28,524 nt of DNA from Fibrobacterota bacterium (lineage in GTDB: Bacteria; Fibrobacterota; Chitinivibrionia; Chitinivibrionales; FEN-1185), in assembly GCA_003165595.1 (NCBI GenBank), contig PLWQ01000037.1, forward strand, positions 25,994 through 54,517. The letters run 5' to 3'. Below the pieces are notes generated by a model. The model did not search any database. It had not been told where the DNA came from and saw only the letters and a list, made by a program, of their open reading frames with translations. Positions 6,972 through 14,281 of this stretch are shown here, piece after piece; position 1 is the first letter of the stretch, and every line of letters begins with the position of its first letter. The translations under genes and the position numbers were made by a program.

Positions 6972-7799
6972 ATGACAAACAACCCGCAAACAATCATACG
7001 CCCGTCCATAGGCCTGGCATACCTTGATTTGAGGGAAATCTGGCGCTACCGCGATTTGTTGTTCATGCTGGCCGCCCGGGAAATCCAACTCCGCTACAAG
7101 CAGACCGCGTTCGGCGTTGTGTGGGCCGTTCTCCAGCCTCTCCTGCCTGCCGCCATCTTCGCCGTCATTTTCGGCTTGTTCGCCAAATTGCCCAGCAACG
7201 GCAGTCCATACCTGCTCTTTGTCTTTACCGGCACCATGATTTGGAACCTCTTTTCCCAGGCCATTACCAGGGCAGGCAACAGCCTCGTGGGCAACGCCAA
7301 TCTCATTTCCAAAGTGTACTTTCCCAGGATAATTGTGCCACTGTCAAGCGTTGGCGCCGTCTTGTTTGACTTCCTGATTACCGGACTCATTCTTGTTGCT
7401 CTCATGATCGTGTACAGGATGCCACCGGGCCTCAACATCCTCCTTTTCCCGGCTTTTCTTCTGCTCGCCCTCGTCACGGCAATCGGCATAAGCCTGTGGC
7501 TTTCCGCCCTTAACGTAAAGTATAGAGACTTTATGTATGCAATGCCGTTTCTCGTACAGGTTTGGCTGTATGCCACTCCGGTCGTCTATGCATCGAGTTT
7601 GATACCGCAAAAATACCGCTGGATTTACAGTATCAATCCGGCTGTGGGCTTCGTTGAAGGGTTTCGGTGGTCTGTTCTTGGCAGGGGCACCTTGTCGGCG
7701 TCCATGCTGTTCGTCTCCGCAGGCGTCGCAGCCGTCACCCTTGTCACGGGACTCATTTATTTTAGAACCACCGAGCGAAAATTCGCAGATGTCATATAA
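6972..7799 (+). CDS. wzm: ABC-2 type polysaccharide export permease
   Basis: Wzm is the membrane half of the ABC exporter that moves a finished, lipid-linked polysaccharide across the inner membrane. The 275-residue protein has an N-terminal cytoplasmic REIWRYRDLLFMLAAREI segment typical of the family. It then has about six hydrophobic spans, starting near VWAVLQPLLPAAIFAVIFGL and ending near MLFVSAGVAAVTLVTGLIYF. The ATG at 6972 is preferred to one at 6933 because the broken paralogue at 2711 starts at the same Met and shares nothing upstream. The gene is followed after 28 bases by the ATPase gene. Confidence 0.94.
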   Translation: MTNNPQTIIRPSIGLAYLDLREIWRYRDLLFMLAAREIQLRYKQTAFGVVWAVLQPLLPAAIFAVIFGLFAKLPSNGSPYLLFVFTGTMIWNLFSQAITRAGNSLVGNANLISKVYFPRIIVPLSSVGAVLFDFLITGLILVALMIVYRMPPGLNILLFPAFLLLALVTAIGISLWLSALNVKYRDFMYAMPFLVQVWLYATPVVYASSLIPQKYRWIYSINPAVGFVEGFRWSVLGRGTLSASMLFVSAGVAAVTLVTGLIYFRTTERKFADVI

Positions 7800-7827
7800 C
7801 CTGCGCTCCGTTGAGGATTGAAGTTCC

Positions 7828-9099
7828 ATGGATGATGTGGTCATACGCGCCGAGAAACTGTCAAAAGCCTACGACATACGCCATAGCGTGCAAGTCAACA
7901 GATACTCGACAATCCAGGAAACCCTCCTGTCGCTGCCGAAAAAACTGTTCGGGAAACACCAAACAACAGAACGGTTCTGGGCACTTAAAGAGGTCTCTTT
8001 TGAGGTGCGCCGCGGAGACCGAGTGGGCATTATCGGAAGGAACGGCGCGGGCAAATCCACGCTGCTCAAGCTGCTCACCAAAATAACCGAGCCTACCTCG
8101 GGCCAAGCAATTATCAATGGCCGCGTTGCAAGTCTCCTTGAAGTTGGAACTGGATTCCACCCCGAGCTTACAGGCCGGGAAAACATCTTCATGAACGGCG
8201 CAATATTGGGAATGTCGCGAGCGGAAATCAGAAAGAAATTCGATGAAATTGTGGCCTTCGCCGAAGTTGAGAAATTTATCGATACGCCGGTAAAACGATA
8301 TTCGAGCGGCATGTATGTGCGACTGGCATTTGCGGTCGCAGCGCATCTGGAACCGGAGATACTTCTCGTCGACGAGGTCCTTGCTGTCGGCGATGCACAT
8401 TTTCAGAAGAAATGTCTGGGGAAGATGGAGGATGTGTCGAAAAACGAAGAGAGAACTGTGCTTTTTGTAAGCCACAATATGCCGATGATTTCATCTTTAT
8501 GTGAGACCTGCATTCTATTGCATGAAGGCAGAATACTGAGAATGGGAGCGACTTCGGAAGTGATCCAGGCGTACTACTCGAAGGGAATCGCGTCGGACGG
8601 GAGCGTCGACTTCACGAAAGACGGCAGGGCGCATGGAGATGAAACAGCGCGTATTTTGCATGCGAGAATGACCAATGAAGAAGGCGGGATTGTAACGGAA
8701 AGTCTGATAAACAGAAGTGTTATTATTGAAATGGAATACGAAATTACACTCTCCGAGGCAAAGGTAAGTCCCAATTTCCTGTTTTACACCTCGGAAGGTG
8801 TGTGTGCGTTCATGTCCTCAGATGTGTCTATCGACCCAAAGTCCGATCTAAAAAAAGAAAAAGGAATATATCGCGCCAAGTGCATATTGCCCGCCAACTT
8901 TTTGAATCAAGACACTTATTATATCGGGCTAGCACTAACAACTCCGATGACCCAGAAGGTACATTTTTATGAAAAAGAGGTATTGCAGTTGAATGTGGTT
9001 GATCCCTTGGATAATGTCGAAACCAGAGGCCAGATTCCGGTTCGTATCCCTGGTGTGGTTAGGCCTTTGCTTAGGTGGGAGTGCGAAAAAATTTCATGA
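7828..9099 (+). CDS. wzt: Polysaccharide ABC exporter ATPase with C-terminal recognition domain
   Basis: Wzt powers export by Wzm. The nucleotide-binding domain fills about residues 1-245: Walker A GRNGAGKST (70-78), signature YSSGM (158-162), Walker B ILLVDEVLAVGD (178-189) and switch H216. The remaining residues, about 265-420, form an extra beta-rich domain of the Wzt_C type. In E. coli O8/O9a exporters this domain binds the modified non-reducing end of the glycan. Its presence suggests that chain length or completion is signalled by a terminal modification. Several methyltransferases downstream could supply such a cap, which is inference. The start ATG follows wzm closely. Confidence 0.94.
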   Translation: MDDVVIRAEKLSKAYDIRHSVQVNRYSTIQETLLSLPKKLFGKHQTTERFWALKEVSFEVRRGDRVGIIGRNGAGKSTLLKLLTKITEPTSGQAIINGRVASLLEVGTGFHPELTGRENIFMNGAILGMSRAEIRKKFDEIVAFAEVEKFIDTPVKRYSSGMYVRLAFAVAAHLEPEILLVDEVLAVGDAHFQKKCLGKMEDVSKNEERTVLFVSHNMPMISSLCETCILLHEGRILRMGATSEVIQAYYSKGIASDGSVDFTKDGRAHGDETARILHARMTNEEGGIVTESLINRSVIIEMEYEITLSEAKVSPNFLFYTSEGVCAFMSSDVSIDPKSDLKKEKGIYRAKCILPANFLNQDTYYIGLALTTPMTQKVHFYEKEVLQLNVVDPLDNVETRGQIPVRIPGVVRPLLRWECEKIS

Positions 9100-9143
9100 T
9101 TACCATAACGCAATGCTCTTCAACCTAGATAGGGCATATTGAT

Positions 9144-10268
9144 ATGATTCCTGTTTTTAAACCCTATATTGGGGCCGATACTTGCAAAGCTGCAGTTGAT
9201 GCGCTTGAGCTTGGATGGCTGGGTATGGGCAGTTATGTTGCGGCATTTGAAAAGGAATTGGGGAATTTCCTGGAATTGCCGGATCAAAGAAGAATTGTAA
9301 CAGTGAACACCTGTACCTCGGCATTACACCTCGCACTGCTGGCTGCAGGTGTTGGCCCCGGAGATGAAGTCATAACTCCGGCCCTCAACAACATCGGTGA
9401 TTTCCAAGCAATTGGAATGTGTGGCGCACATCCAGTGTTTTGCGATATTAAACAGGAGAATCTTGGACTGGACCCATCCAAACTTGAGCCGCTCATCGGG
9501 CCGAAAGTGAAAGCGATTATCGCACTTCATTACTCCGGTATTCCTTGCGACATCTCCGACATTCTCGCCATTGCAAAGAGATACAACCTACGGGTAATTG
9601 AAGATGCGGCTCATGCTGTTGGAACTCGAGTGTCAGGCAAAATGATAGGGAGCTATGGCGATCTTGTATGCTTCAGCTTTGATGCAATAAAGACTCTAAC
9701 CTGCATTGATGGAGGAGCGGTAGCCGTAAACAGCCAACTGGAGGCCGATTATCTGTACCAAGCGCGTTTGTTGGGTATGTCTCAAAGTAACGATGTCCTC
9801 TATTCGAACAGTAGGGCATATGGTTTTGATGTATTCAAACAAGGCTATCGCTACCACATGGCAAACCTCCATGCGAATATTGGATTGAGCCAACTTGCTA
9901 AGTTGAATACTTTCATTGCCAACAGGCAAAAATACTCTCGTAAGTACAATCAATTACTTCGTGGAGTAAACGGAATAGTTCTACCAAAAACAGATTATGA
10001 AAATATCAGCACCTTTAACTATGTAATACGGGTATTGGATGAACAGCGACAACGGCTTAGGGTTTTCTTGAAAGAAAGGGGCGTCGACACCGGTATCCAT
10101 TGGGCACCAGGGAATACCTTTACTTTGCTAAGAAATTGCCGCGGAGCAGATATGCTTCCAGTAACTGATGAAATCGGGAAGCAGATATTAACCTTGCCAT
10201 TGTGGTCCTTTATGGATGACGAGATCATCGAGAATGTGTGCCAGGAAATCAGAGGATTCTATAAGTAA
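9144..10268 (+). CDS. DegT/DnrJ/EryC1/StrS-family sugar aminotransferase
   Basis: This is a PLP-dependent enzyme of fold type I that normally transfers an amino group to a keto sugar nucleotide. The 374 residues match the family. Seen motifs are TVNTCTSALHLAL (53-65), EDAAHAVG (153-160) with the PLP-contacting Asp, and SFDAIKTLTCIDGG, where K183 is the expected Schiff-base lysine. The segment around the lysine (DAIKTLTCIDGG) departs from the commonest H-X-X-K-X-(L/I)-(T/P) version but keeps the key residue. The gene begins an AT-richer block and stands alone with leader gaps of 44 and 92 bases. Substrate candidates are a CDP-4-keto sugar from this locus or a keto sugar made elsewhere. Confidence 0.9.
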   Translation: MIPVFKPYIGADTCKAAVDALELGWLGMGSYVAAFEKELGNFLELPDQRRIVTVNTCTSALHLALLAAGVGPGDEVITPALNNIGDFQAIGMCGAHPVFCDIKQENLGLDPSKLEPLIGPKVKAIIALHYSGIPCDISDILAIAKRYNLRVIEDAAHAVGTRVSGKMIGSYGDLVCFSFDAIKTLTCIDGGAVAVNSQLEADYLYQARLLGMSQSNDVLYSNSRAYGFDVFKQGYRYHMANLHANIGLSQLAKLNTFIANRQKYSRKYNQLLRGVNGIVLPKTDYENISTFNYVIRVLDEQRQRLRVFLKERGVDTGIHWAPGNTFTLLRNCRGADMLPVTDEIGKQILTLPLWSFMDDEIIENVCQEIRGFYK

Positions 10269-10360
10269 CCTTTCTTGCACAGGAATCATTTTTACGCTAA
10301 AGAAATGTCCCCATTTTTTCCAACCAAAGCAAAACCAAGATAGTCGGCAGGAGCGTATCA

Positions 10361-11140
10361 ATGAAGAACAAACGGACGGAAATGACAAAGTTCTGGTCCA
10401 ACCGCGCAAAAGAATTCTCAGCTGATCCGCGTGCCAACACAAATGATATTTGGCTGCGCGAAGTTGAAATTGGCCGCGTAGACAAGATATTGAAAACATG
10501 TCGCATAGCCAATGCGCTTGATTTCGGGTGCGCAAACGGCTACACGACCAGGCGCTTGGCAAAAATAAATGGCAAATGTAAGTTTGTGGGCATCGACATA
10601 AATCGTGATATGATAAGAGTGGCAAAAGAAACCCATACAGATGGGAACCTTCCCAATCTGACTTTTCAACAGGTCGATATCTTGAGTTCACCTTTTAAAC
10701 GGAAATTTGACCTAATCTATTCAATTCGCGTATTTCAGAATATCGAAAGCTTGGAAATGCAGTGCAAAGTCTTTGACAGACTGATGCAGTTTCTAAAACC
10801 GGAAGGCCTTTTCTTCTTCATTGAATCCTATGCTGATGGGTACGCCCAAATCAATAAGGACCGGTTGGGCATGGGACTCACTTTATTGCCCATTCACAAA
10901 CATCTTACATTGCTGACCGAAGGTTTTGAAAAACATGTCTCCGAGCAGCTGTCGCTAGTCGAGAAGTCATCTCCATCTTCATCCTACTACCTCATTACGA
11001 GGTTGCTTTATTCCTATATCGCCAAAATGAATAATGAACAAATTGACTATAATCATCCAATTCACCAGACTGCAGCAATTGTTCCAAACATTGGCAATTA
11101 CGGACCTCAGCGTGCATGCCTCTTCAAGAAAAATCGATGA
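10361..11140 (+). CDS. Class I SAM-dependent methyltransferase
   Basis: This 259-residue protein has a Rossmann-type methyltransferase core. Motif I is ALDFGCANGYTTRRL (52-66), followed by FVGIDINRDMI for the acidic loop and FQQVDILSSPF, FDLIYSIRVFQNI and LKPEGLFFFIES for the later strands. The N-terminal KFWSNRAKEFSADP is typical of small-molecule or sugar methyltransferases in O-antigen loci. The start has GGAG shortly upstream of the ATG. O-methylation of a sugar residue is the likely job but the target is unknown. It lies in the AT-richer block next to a CmcI-like gene that probably performs a related modification. Confidence 0.85.
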   Translation: MKNKRTEMTKFWSNRAKEFSADPRANTNDIWLREVEIGRVDKILKTCRIANALDFGCANGYTTRRLAKINGKCKFVGIDINRDMIRVAKETHTDGNLPNLTFQQVDILSSPFKRKFDLIYSIRVFQNIESLEMQCKVFDRLMQFLKPEGLFFFIESYADGYAQINKDRLGMGLTLLPIHKHLTLLTEGFEKHVSEQLSLVEKSSPSSSYYLITRLLYSYIAKMNNEQIDYNHPIHQTAAIVPNIGNYGPQRACLFKKNR

Positions 11141-11197
11141 CGGTTCTATACTGGCATCGACACCTAGACACCTCTTTATAGAGAGACGGTTGGAGCT

Positions 11198-11965
11198 ATG
11201 ATAATCATTGACCCGGAAAAAGGTGTTGTAAGAACCGTGACAAATGGGAAGGAAGAATCTTTTAGCATAAGTTCTTCGGAAGCCTTCAGTATTGTGTCAA
11301 AGGCCTGGTTGAGGTGCGGGTGGGATACCAAGTACGTATACGGGTTCACCTGGCTTGGTAGGCCCATCATTCAACTGCCAGACGATATGCTTCGCATTCA
11401 GGAAGTCATATACAGCCTTAAACCAAGTGTCATTATTGAAACCGGCATTGCCCATGGTGGCTCATTGGTTTACTATGCTAGTCTATGCAAACTGATAGGT
11501 CGGGGCAAAGTCATTGGGGTTGATGTCGAGATTAGACCCCACAATAGGACTGCTATTGAAACGCATGAACTATTTCCGTACATAACACTGATAGAAGGCA
11601 GTTCTGTGGAATTGGCAGTTGTAAACCGTGTCAAGGAGATGGTCGGATCACAAGATACGGTCCTAGTTGTTCTAGATTCCAATCACACGAAGGATCACGT
11701 CTTAAGGGAGCTGGAGTGCTACGCACCTTTGGTTACAAAGAATTCCTATGCTGTCGCGTCAGATGGGATAATGAAGGACCTTGCTGGCGCTCCGCGTTCA
11801 AATAGTGATTGGCAAACCAACAATCCTTATTGTGCTGCTCAGGAATTTGCCGCAAAGCACAAGGACTTCGTAATTGAACAACCTACTTGGCGATTCAATG
11901 AAAGCAATGGGCTATCCGAAAATGTCACCTATTGGCCAGGGGCATGGCTAAAGAAAATAACATAG
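11198..11965 (+). CDS. CmcI-like (cephalosporin hydroxylase family) methyltransferase
   Basis: This 255-residue protein belongs to the family named after CmcI, which also includes rhamnosyl O-methyltransferases. The fold is a SAM-binding Rossmann domain. Visible motifs are IIETGIAHGGSLVYYA (79-94), VIGVDVEIRPHNR for the SAM ribose and acidic loop, and LVVLDSNHTKDHV with D160 and the later D189, which fit the metal site used for sugar O-methylation. The N-terminal TKYVYGFTWLGRPIIQLPDD is also conserved in the family. Despite the family name, hydroxylation is not expected; O-methylation of a hexose is more likely. Length is normal. Confidence 0.88.
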   Translation: MIIIDPEKGVVRTVTNGKEESFSISSSEAFSIVSKAWLRCGWDTKYVYGFTWLGRPIIQLPDDMLRIQEVIYSLKPSVIIETGIAHGGSLVYYASLCKLIGRGKVIGVDVEIRPHNRTAIETHELFPYITLIEGSSVELAVVNRVKEMVGSQDTVLVVLDSNHTKDHVLRELECYAPLVTKNSYAVASDGIMKDLAGAPRSNSDWQTNNPYCAAQEFAAKHKDFVIEQPTWRFNESNGLSENVTYWPGAWLKKIT

Positions 11966-12090
11966 ATCTGTTTTGTAAATGTGTGAAGTGATGAAATAGT
12001 CCCGTGCTTGCTGCCGTGCCCAATTGGCTGAGAAATCAGAACAATTGGTTGGAGGCGCCATCTAGAGTTCATTGCAAAGAGGTCGGGAAA

Positions 12091-12096
12091 AAGGAG
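12091..12096 (+). promoter_or_regulatory. Ribosome-binding site that decides the radical SAM start
   Basis: A perfect AAGGAG lies 5 bases before the GTG at 12102. It favours this GTG over the TTG at 12072 in the same frame, because the site would otherwise fall inside the coding region. Confidence 0.75.
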
Positions 12097-12101
12097 TCGT
12101 C

Positions 12102-13124
12102 GTGGACAACGCAAAGGTCATTTACCTTGAAATCTCCGGCATGTGCAATGCTAAGTGCCCATACTGCGCCCAAAGAAGACTCAGATTGGAGAACCATTTC
12201 GGCGGAATCATGTCACCTGAGTTGTTTTCCCAATTGATCGATCATCTACTAAGGCTGCAGATAGTCCATGATAATTGTCCTTCCACTGTCAATCTGTATA
12301 ATTGGGGAGAGCCATTTCTAAATCCTAAAATAAACGACATTCTACGGTTTTTGGCGAGCAGGAACCTCAATGCCACAATCAGCTCAAATCTCATTGCAAA
12401 GGCCAACATTCATAAGGAGAACTATCCTGTGATTGAAGGCTTTGTATTTAGCATTTCCGGATTTGACCAGAAATCCTATGGCAGGATTCACGGGGCAAAT
12501 CTAAGCCAGGTTCTTGAGAATTTCGAGGAACTATACGCAGATTTTAGACTGTATTCTCCCAAGACAAGAATTCTGATTGCATGGCATCGCTACTTGTTCA
12601 ATGAAAAACAGTACAGAGATGCGTTCAAGTACTTTGACAGGCCCGGCATCACCTTTGCTCCCACGGTTGCCTATTTGAATGACTGCGTGGAAATGTGGGA
12701 TTTTGTAAAAGGGAATTTACCCCGGGAAAGAATGGCCAGCGTCAAAAAAGATATTTCGTTATCGCATATGCGCAAGGGCATAGCCTACAGCAAGAGCAAG
12801 TCCAAAGATTACTATTGTCCAGCCTGGGATCACATCACTCTCGATGAAACCGGACAATTGCTGCTTTGTTGCGGTACCACAAGGTATGATTCAAAATACA
12901 TTCTTGGAAATTTGTTGGAAATGTCCAAGGATGAAATATGGCAACGCAAGAAGAATCATCCGGTATGCAAGGAATGTGTTTCTTCCGGGCTGGCACAATG
13001 GCTTTTTGACCCGCCAGGCTTCCATAGCAAGCCCTTACTCCTCAGATTCAGGGCCCGCTCAGCTCTACGTGCGTTGATAAAGAAGGTTCCAAATGGAGAC
13101 AAGATCATTAAGGGGTTAGGGTAG
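12102..13124 (+). CDS. Radical SAM enzyme with C-terminal SPASM-like domain
   Basis: This 340-residue protein starts from a GTG with a strong Shine-Dalgarno. The radical SAM cluster motif C15-X3-C19-X2-C22 sits in ISGMCNAKCPYC. The core continues through NLYNWGEPFLNPKI (the GGE-type SAM-binding strand) and ISSNLIAK. A C-terminal cysteine set, C239, C256-C257, C289 and C292, in YYCPAWDHITLDETGQLLLCCG and HPVCKECV fits a SPASM or twitch auxiliary iron-sulfur cluster. Such enzymes do radical chemistry on peptides, sugars or cyclitols. Its place between sugar methyltransferases and a glycosyltransferase suggests a sugar or glycan substrate. The exact reaction cannot be told from sequence. Confidence 0.9.
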   Translation: MDNAKVIYLEISGMCNAKCPYCAQRRLRLENHFGGIMSPELFSQLIDHLLRLQIVHDNCPSTVNLYNWGEPFLNPKINDILRFLASRNLNATISSNLIAKANIHKENYPVIEGFVFSISGFDQKSYGRIHGANLSQVLENFEELYADFRLYSPKTRILIAWHRYLFNEKQYRDAFKYFDRPGITFAPTVAYLNDCVEMWDFVKGNLPRERMASVKKDISLSHMRKGIAYSKSKSKDYYCPAWDHITLDETGQLLLCCGTTRYDSKYILGNLLEMSKDEIWQRKKNHPVCKECVSSGLAQWLFDPPGFHSKPLLLRFRARSALRALIKKVPNGDKIIKGLG

Positions 13125-13228
13125 CCTCAGGTCAATGCCAAGATCCTTGTCTCGCAATTCCGGCTCCTTCTGCATCTTGCCCCGCAGCGTGGGATGCTCA
13201 TCCGATCCTCCACCGTTGGCAGGAACAC

Positions 13229-14197
13229 ATGGCTAGCAAATTGGTGACGGTCGGTATCCCTGTTTGGAATGAAGAAAGCTACATTCGAGACACTTTGAAT
13301 TCTGTTATTGACAATATTGATGACATAGACAAAGTGATCATATCAGACAACGCATCTTCAGACAACACGCAGAAAATATGCAGGGAATTTTCGCAGAAAA
13401 ATGGAAAGATTGCTTACATAAGGCAAGACAAGAACATAGGGTCTCTAAATAATTTCGGTTATTTGCTGAACGCTGCTGATTCCAAGTACTTCATGTGGCT
13501 GGGCGGACACGACATTCTTCACAAGCGATATATTGCCCAGTTGAAGGCCGAATTGGGAAAGAATGCCGATGCAGTTCTCGCCTATACCCCCGCTGAGCAT
13601 ATAGGAAGCTCCGGGGAATCTACATCGCTTTATGAGTATTTCTTCCACAACGACCTGGTCTCAACGAATCCTTTCAAAAGAGTCTGTTCATTGGCCAGGC
13701 ATTTAAATGATTGCTCCCTGTTGCATGGACTGTTCAAGACAGAAATTCTTAGACAATCATTCGTACGTGAGCCTTTTGCTGGTTGTGACCTTGTATTACT
13801 GTGCAAGGCGGCATCCCTTGGCACCTTCGTGTATACAACATCAACAAAGATCCTTATGCGTGAAATTAGAAAAGAGACATTTGCTGAATCTTTGGAAAGA
13901 TGGAAGATTAGTTTGGGTGAAAAAGCATTCGAAATCCCGGACAAGCCCTACAGACGAATGCAAGAAGGGTTCATCGAGACAGTTCAAGGCATGCCTGCAA
14001 GTAAGCCAACTAGGGCGATTTGGAAATTGAGAACACAAATGGTCCTGACGAGAAGATTCGGACCCTTCACCTCTAATGACGGCATGATGGCAAGAATGTT
14101 TTGGAACGGATTTGTATGGTATTTTGATAAATGGGAGAACCTTAAGGTGAAAACAACAAGAAGACTATCCTCAAGAGCGCCAGGACATGCAGCATGA
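13229..14197 (+). CDS. Family 2 glycosyltransferase
   Basis: This is an inverting GT-A enzyme of 322 residues. The N-terminal TVGIPVWNEESYIRDTLNSV (7-26) and IISDNASSDNT (37-47) form the nucleotide-sugar site. The metal-binding acidic motif is replaced by WLGGHDIL (90-97), a variant seen in some GT2 members. No membrane span is evident, so it probably acts on the cytoplasmic face, adding one sugar to the growing repeat. AGGA lies just upstream of the ATG. It is the last gene of the AT-richer block, and the donor and acceptor are unknown. Confidence 0.88.
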   Translation: MASKLVTVGIPVWNEESYIRDTLNSVIDNIDDIDKVIISDNASSDNTQKICREFSQKNGKIAYIRQDKNIGSLNNFGYLLNAADSKYFMWLGGHDILHKRYIAQLKAELGKNADAVLAYTPAEHIGSSGESTSLYEYFFHNDLVSTNPFKRVCSLARHLNDCSLLHGLFKTEILRQSFVREPFAGCDLVLLCKAASLGTFVYTTSTKILMREIRKETFAESLERWKISLGEKAFEIPDKPYRRMQEGFIETVQGMPASKPTRAIWKLRTQMVLTRRFGPFTSNDGMMARMFWNGFVWYFDKWENLKVKTTRRLSSRAPGHAA

Positions 14198-14281
14198 CTC
14201 TCAAGAGCGGAGAACCGTCTTATGCTCAATCATAGCAAATACCCGCCAGCAACACTCTAACCATCGAGCGCGTGTAACCCT

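Noticed and set aside
13125-13228. Minus-strand reading of the gap before the GT2 gene gives coding-looking sequence
   Set aside because: The gap is only 104 bases. Two minus frames read without early stops, but neither shows a recognisable motif, and every gene called here is on the + strand. Possibly a relic, but not supportable.
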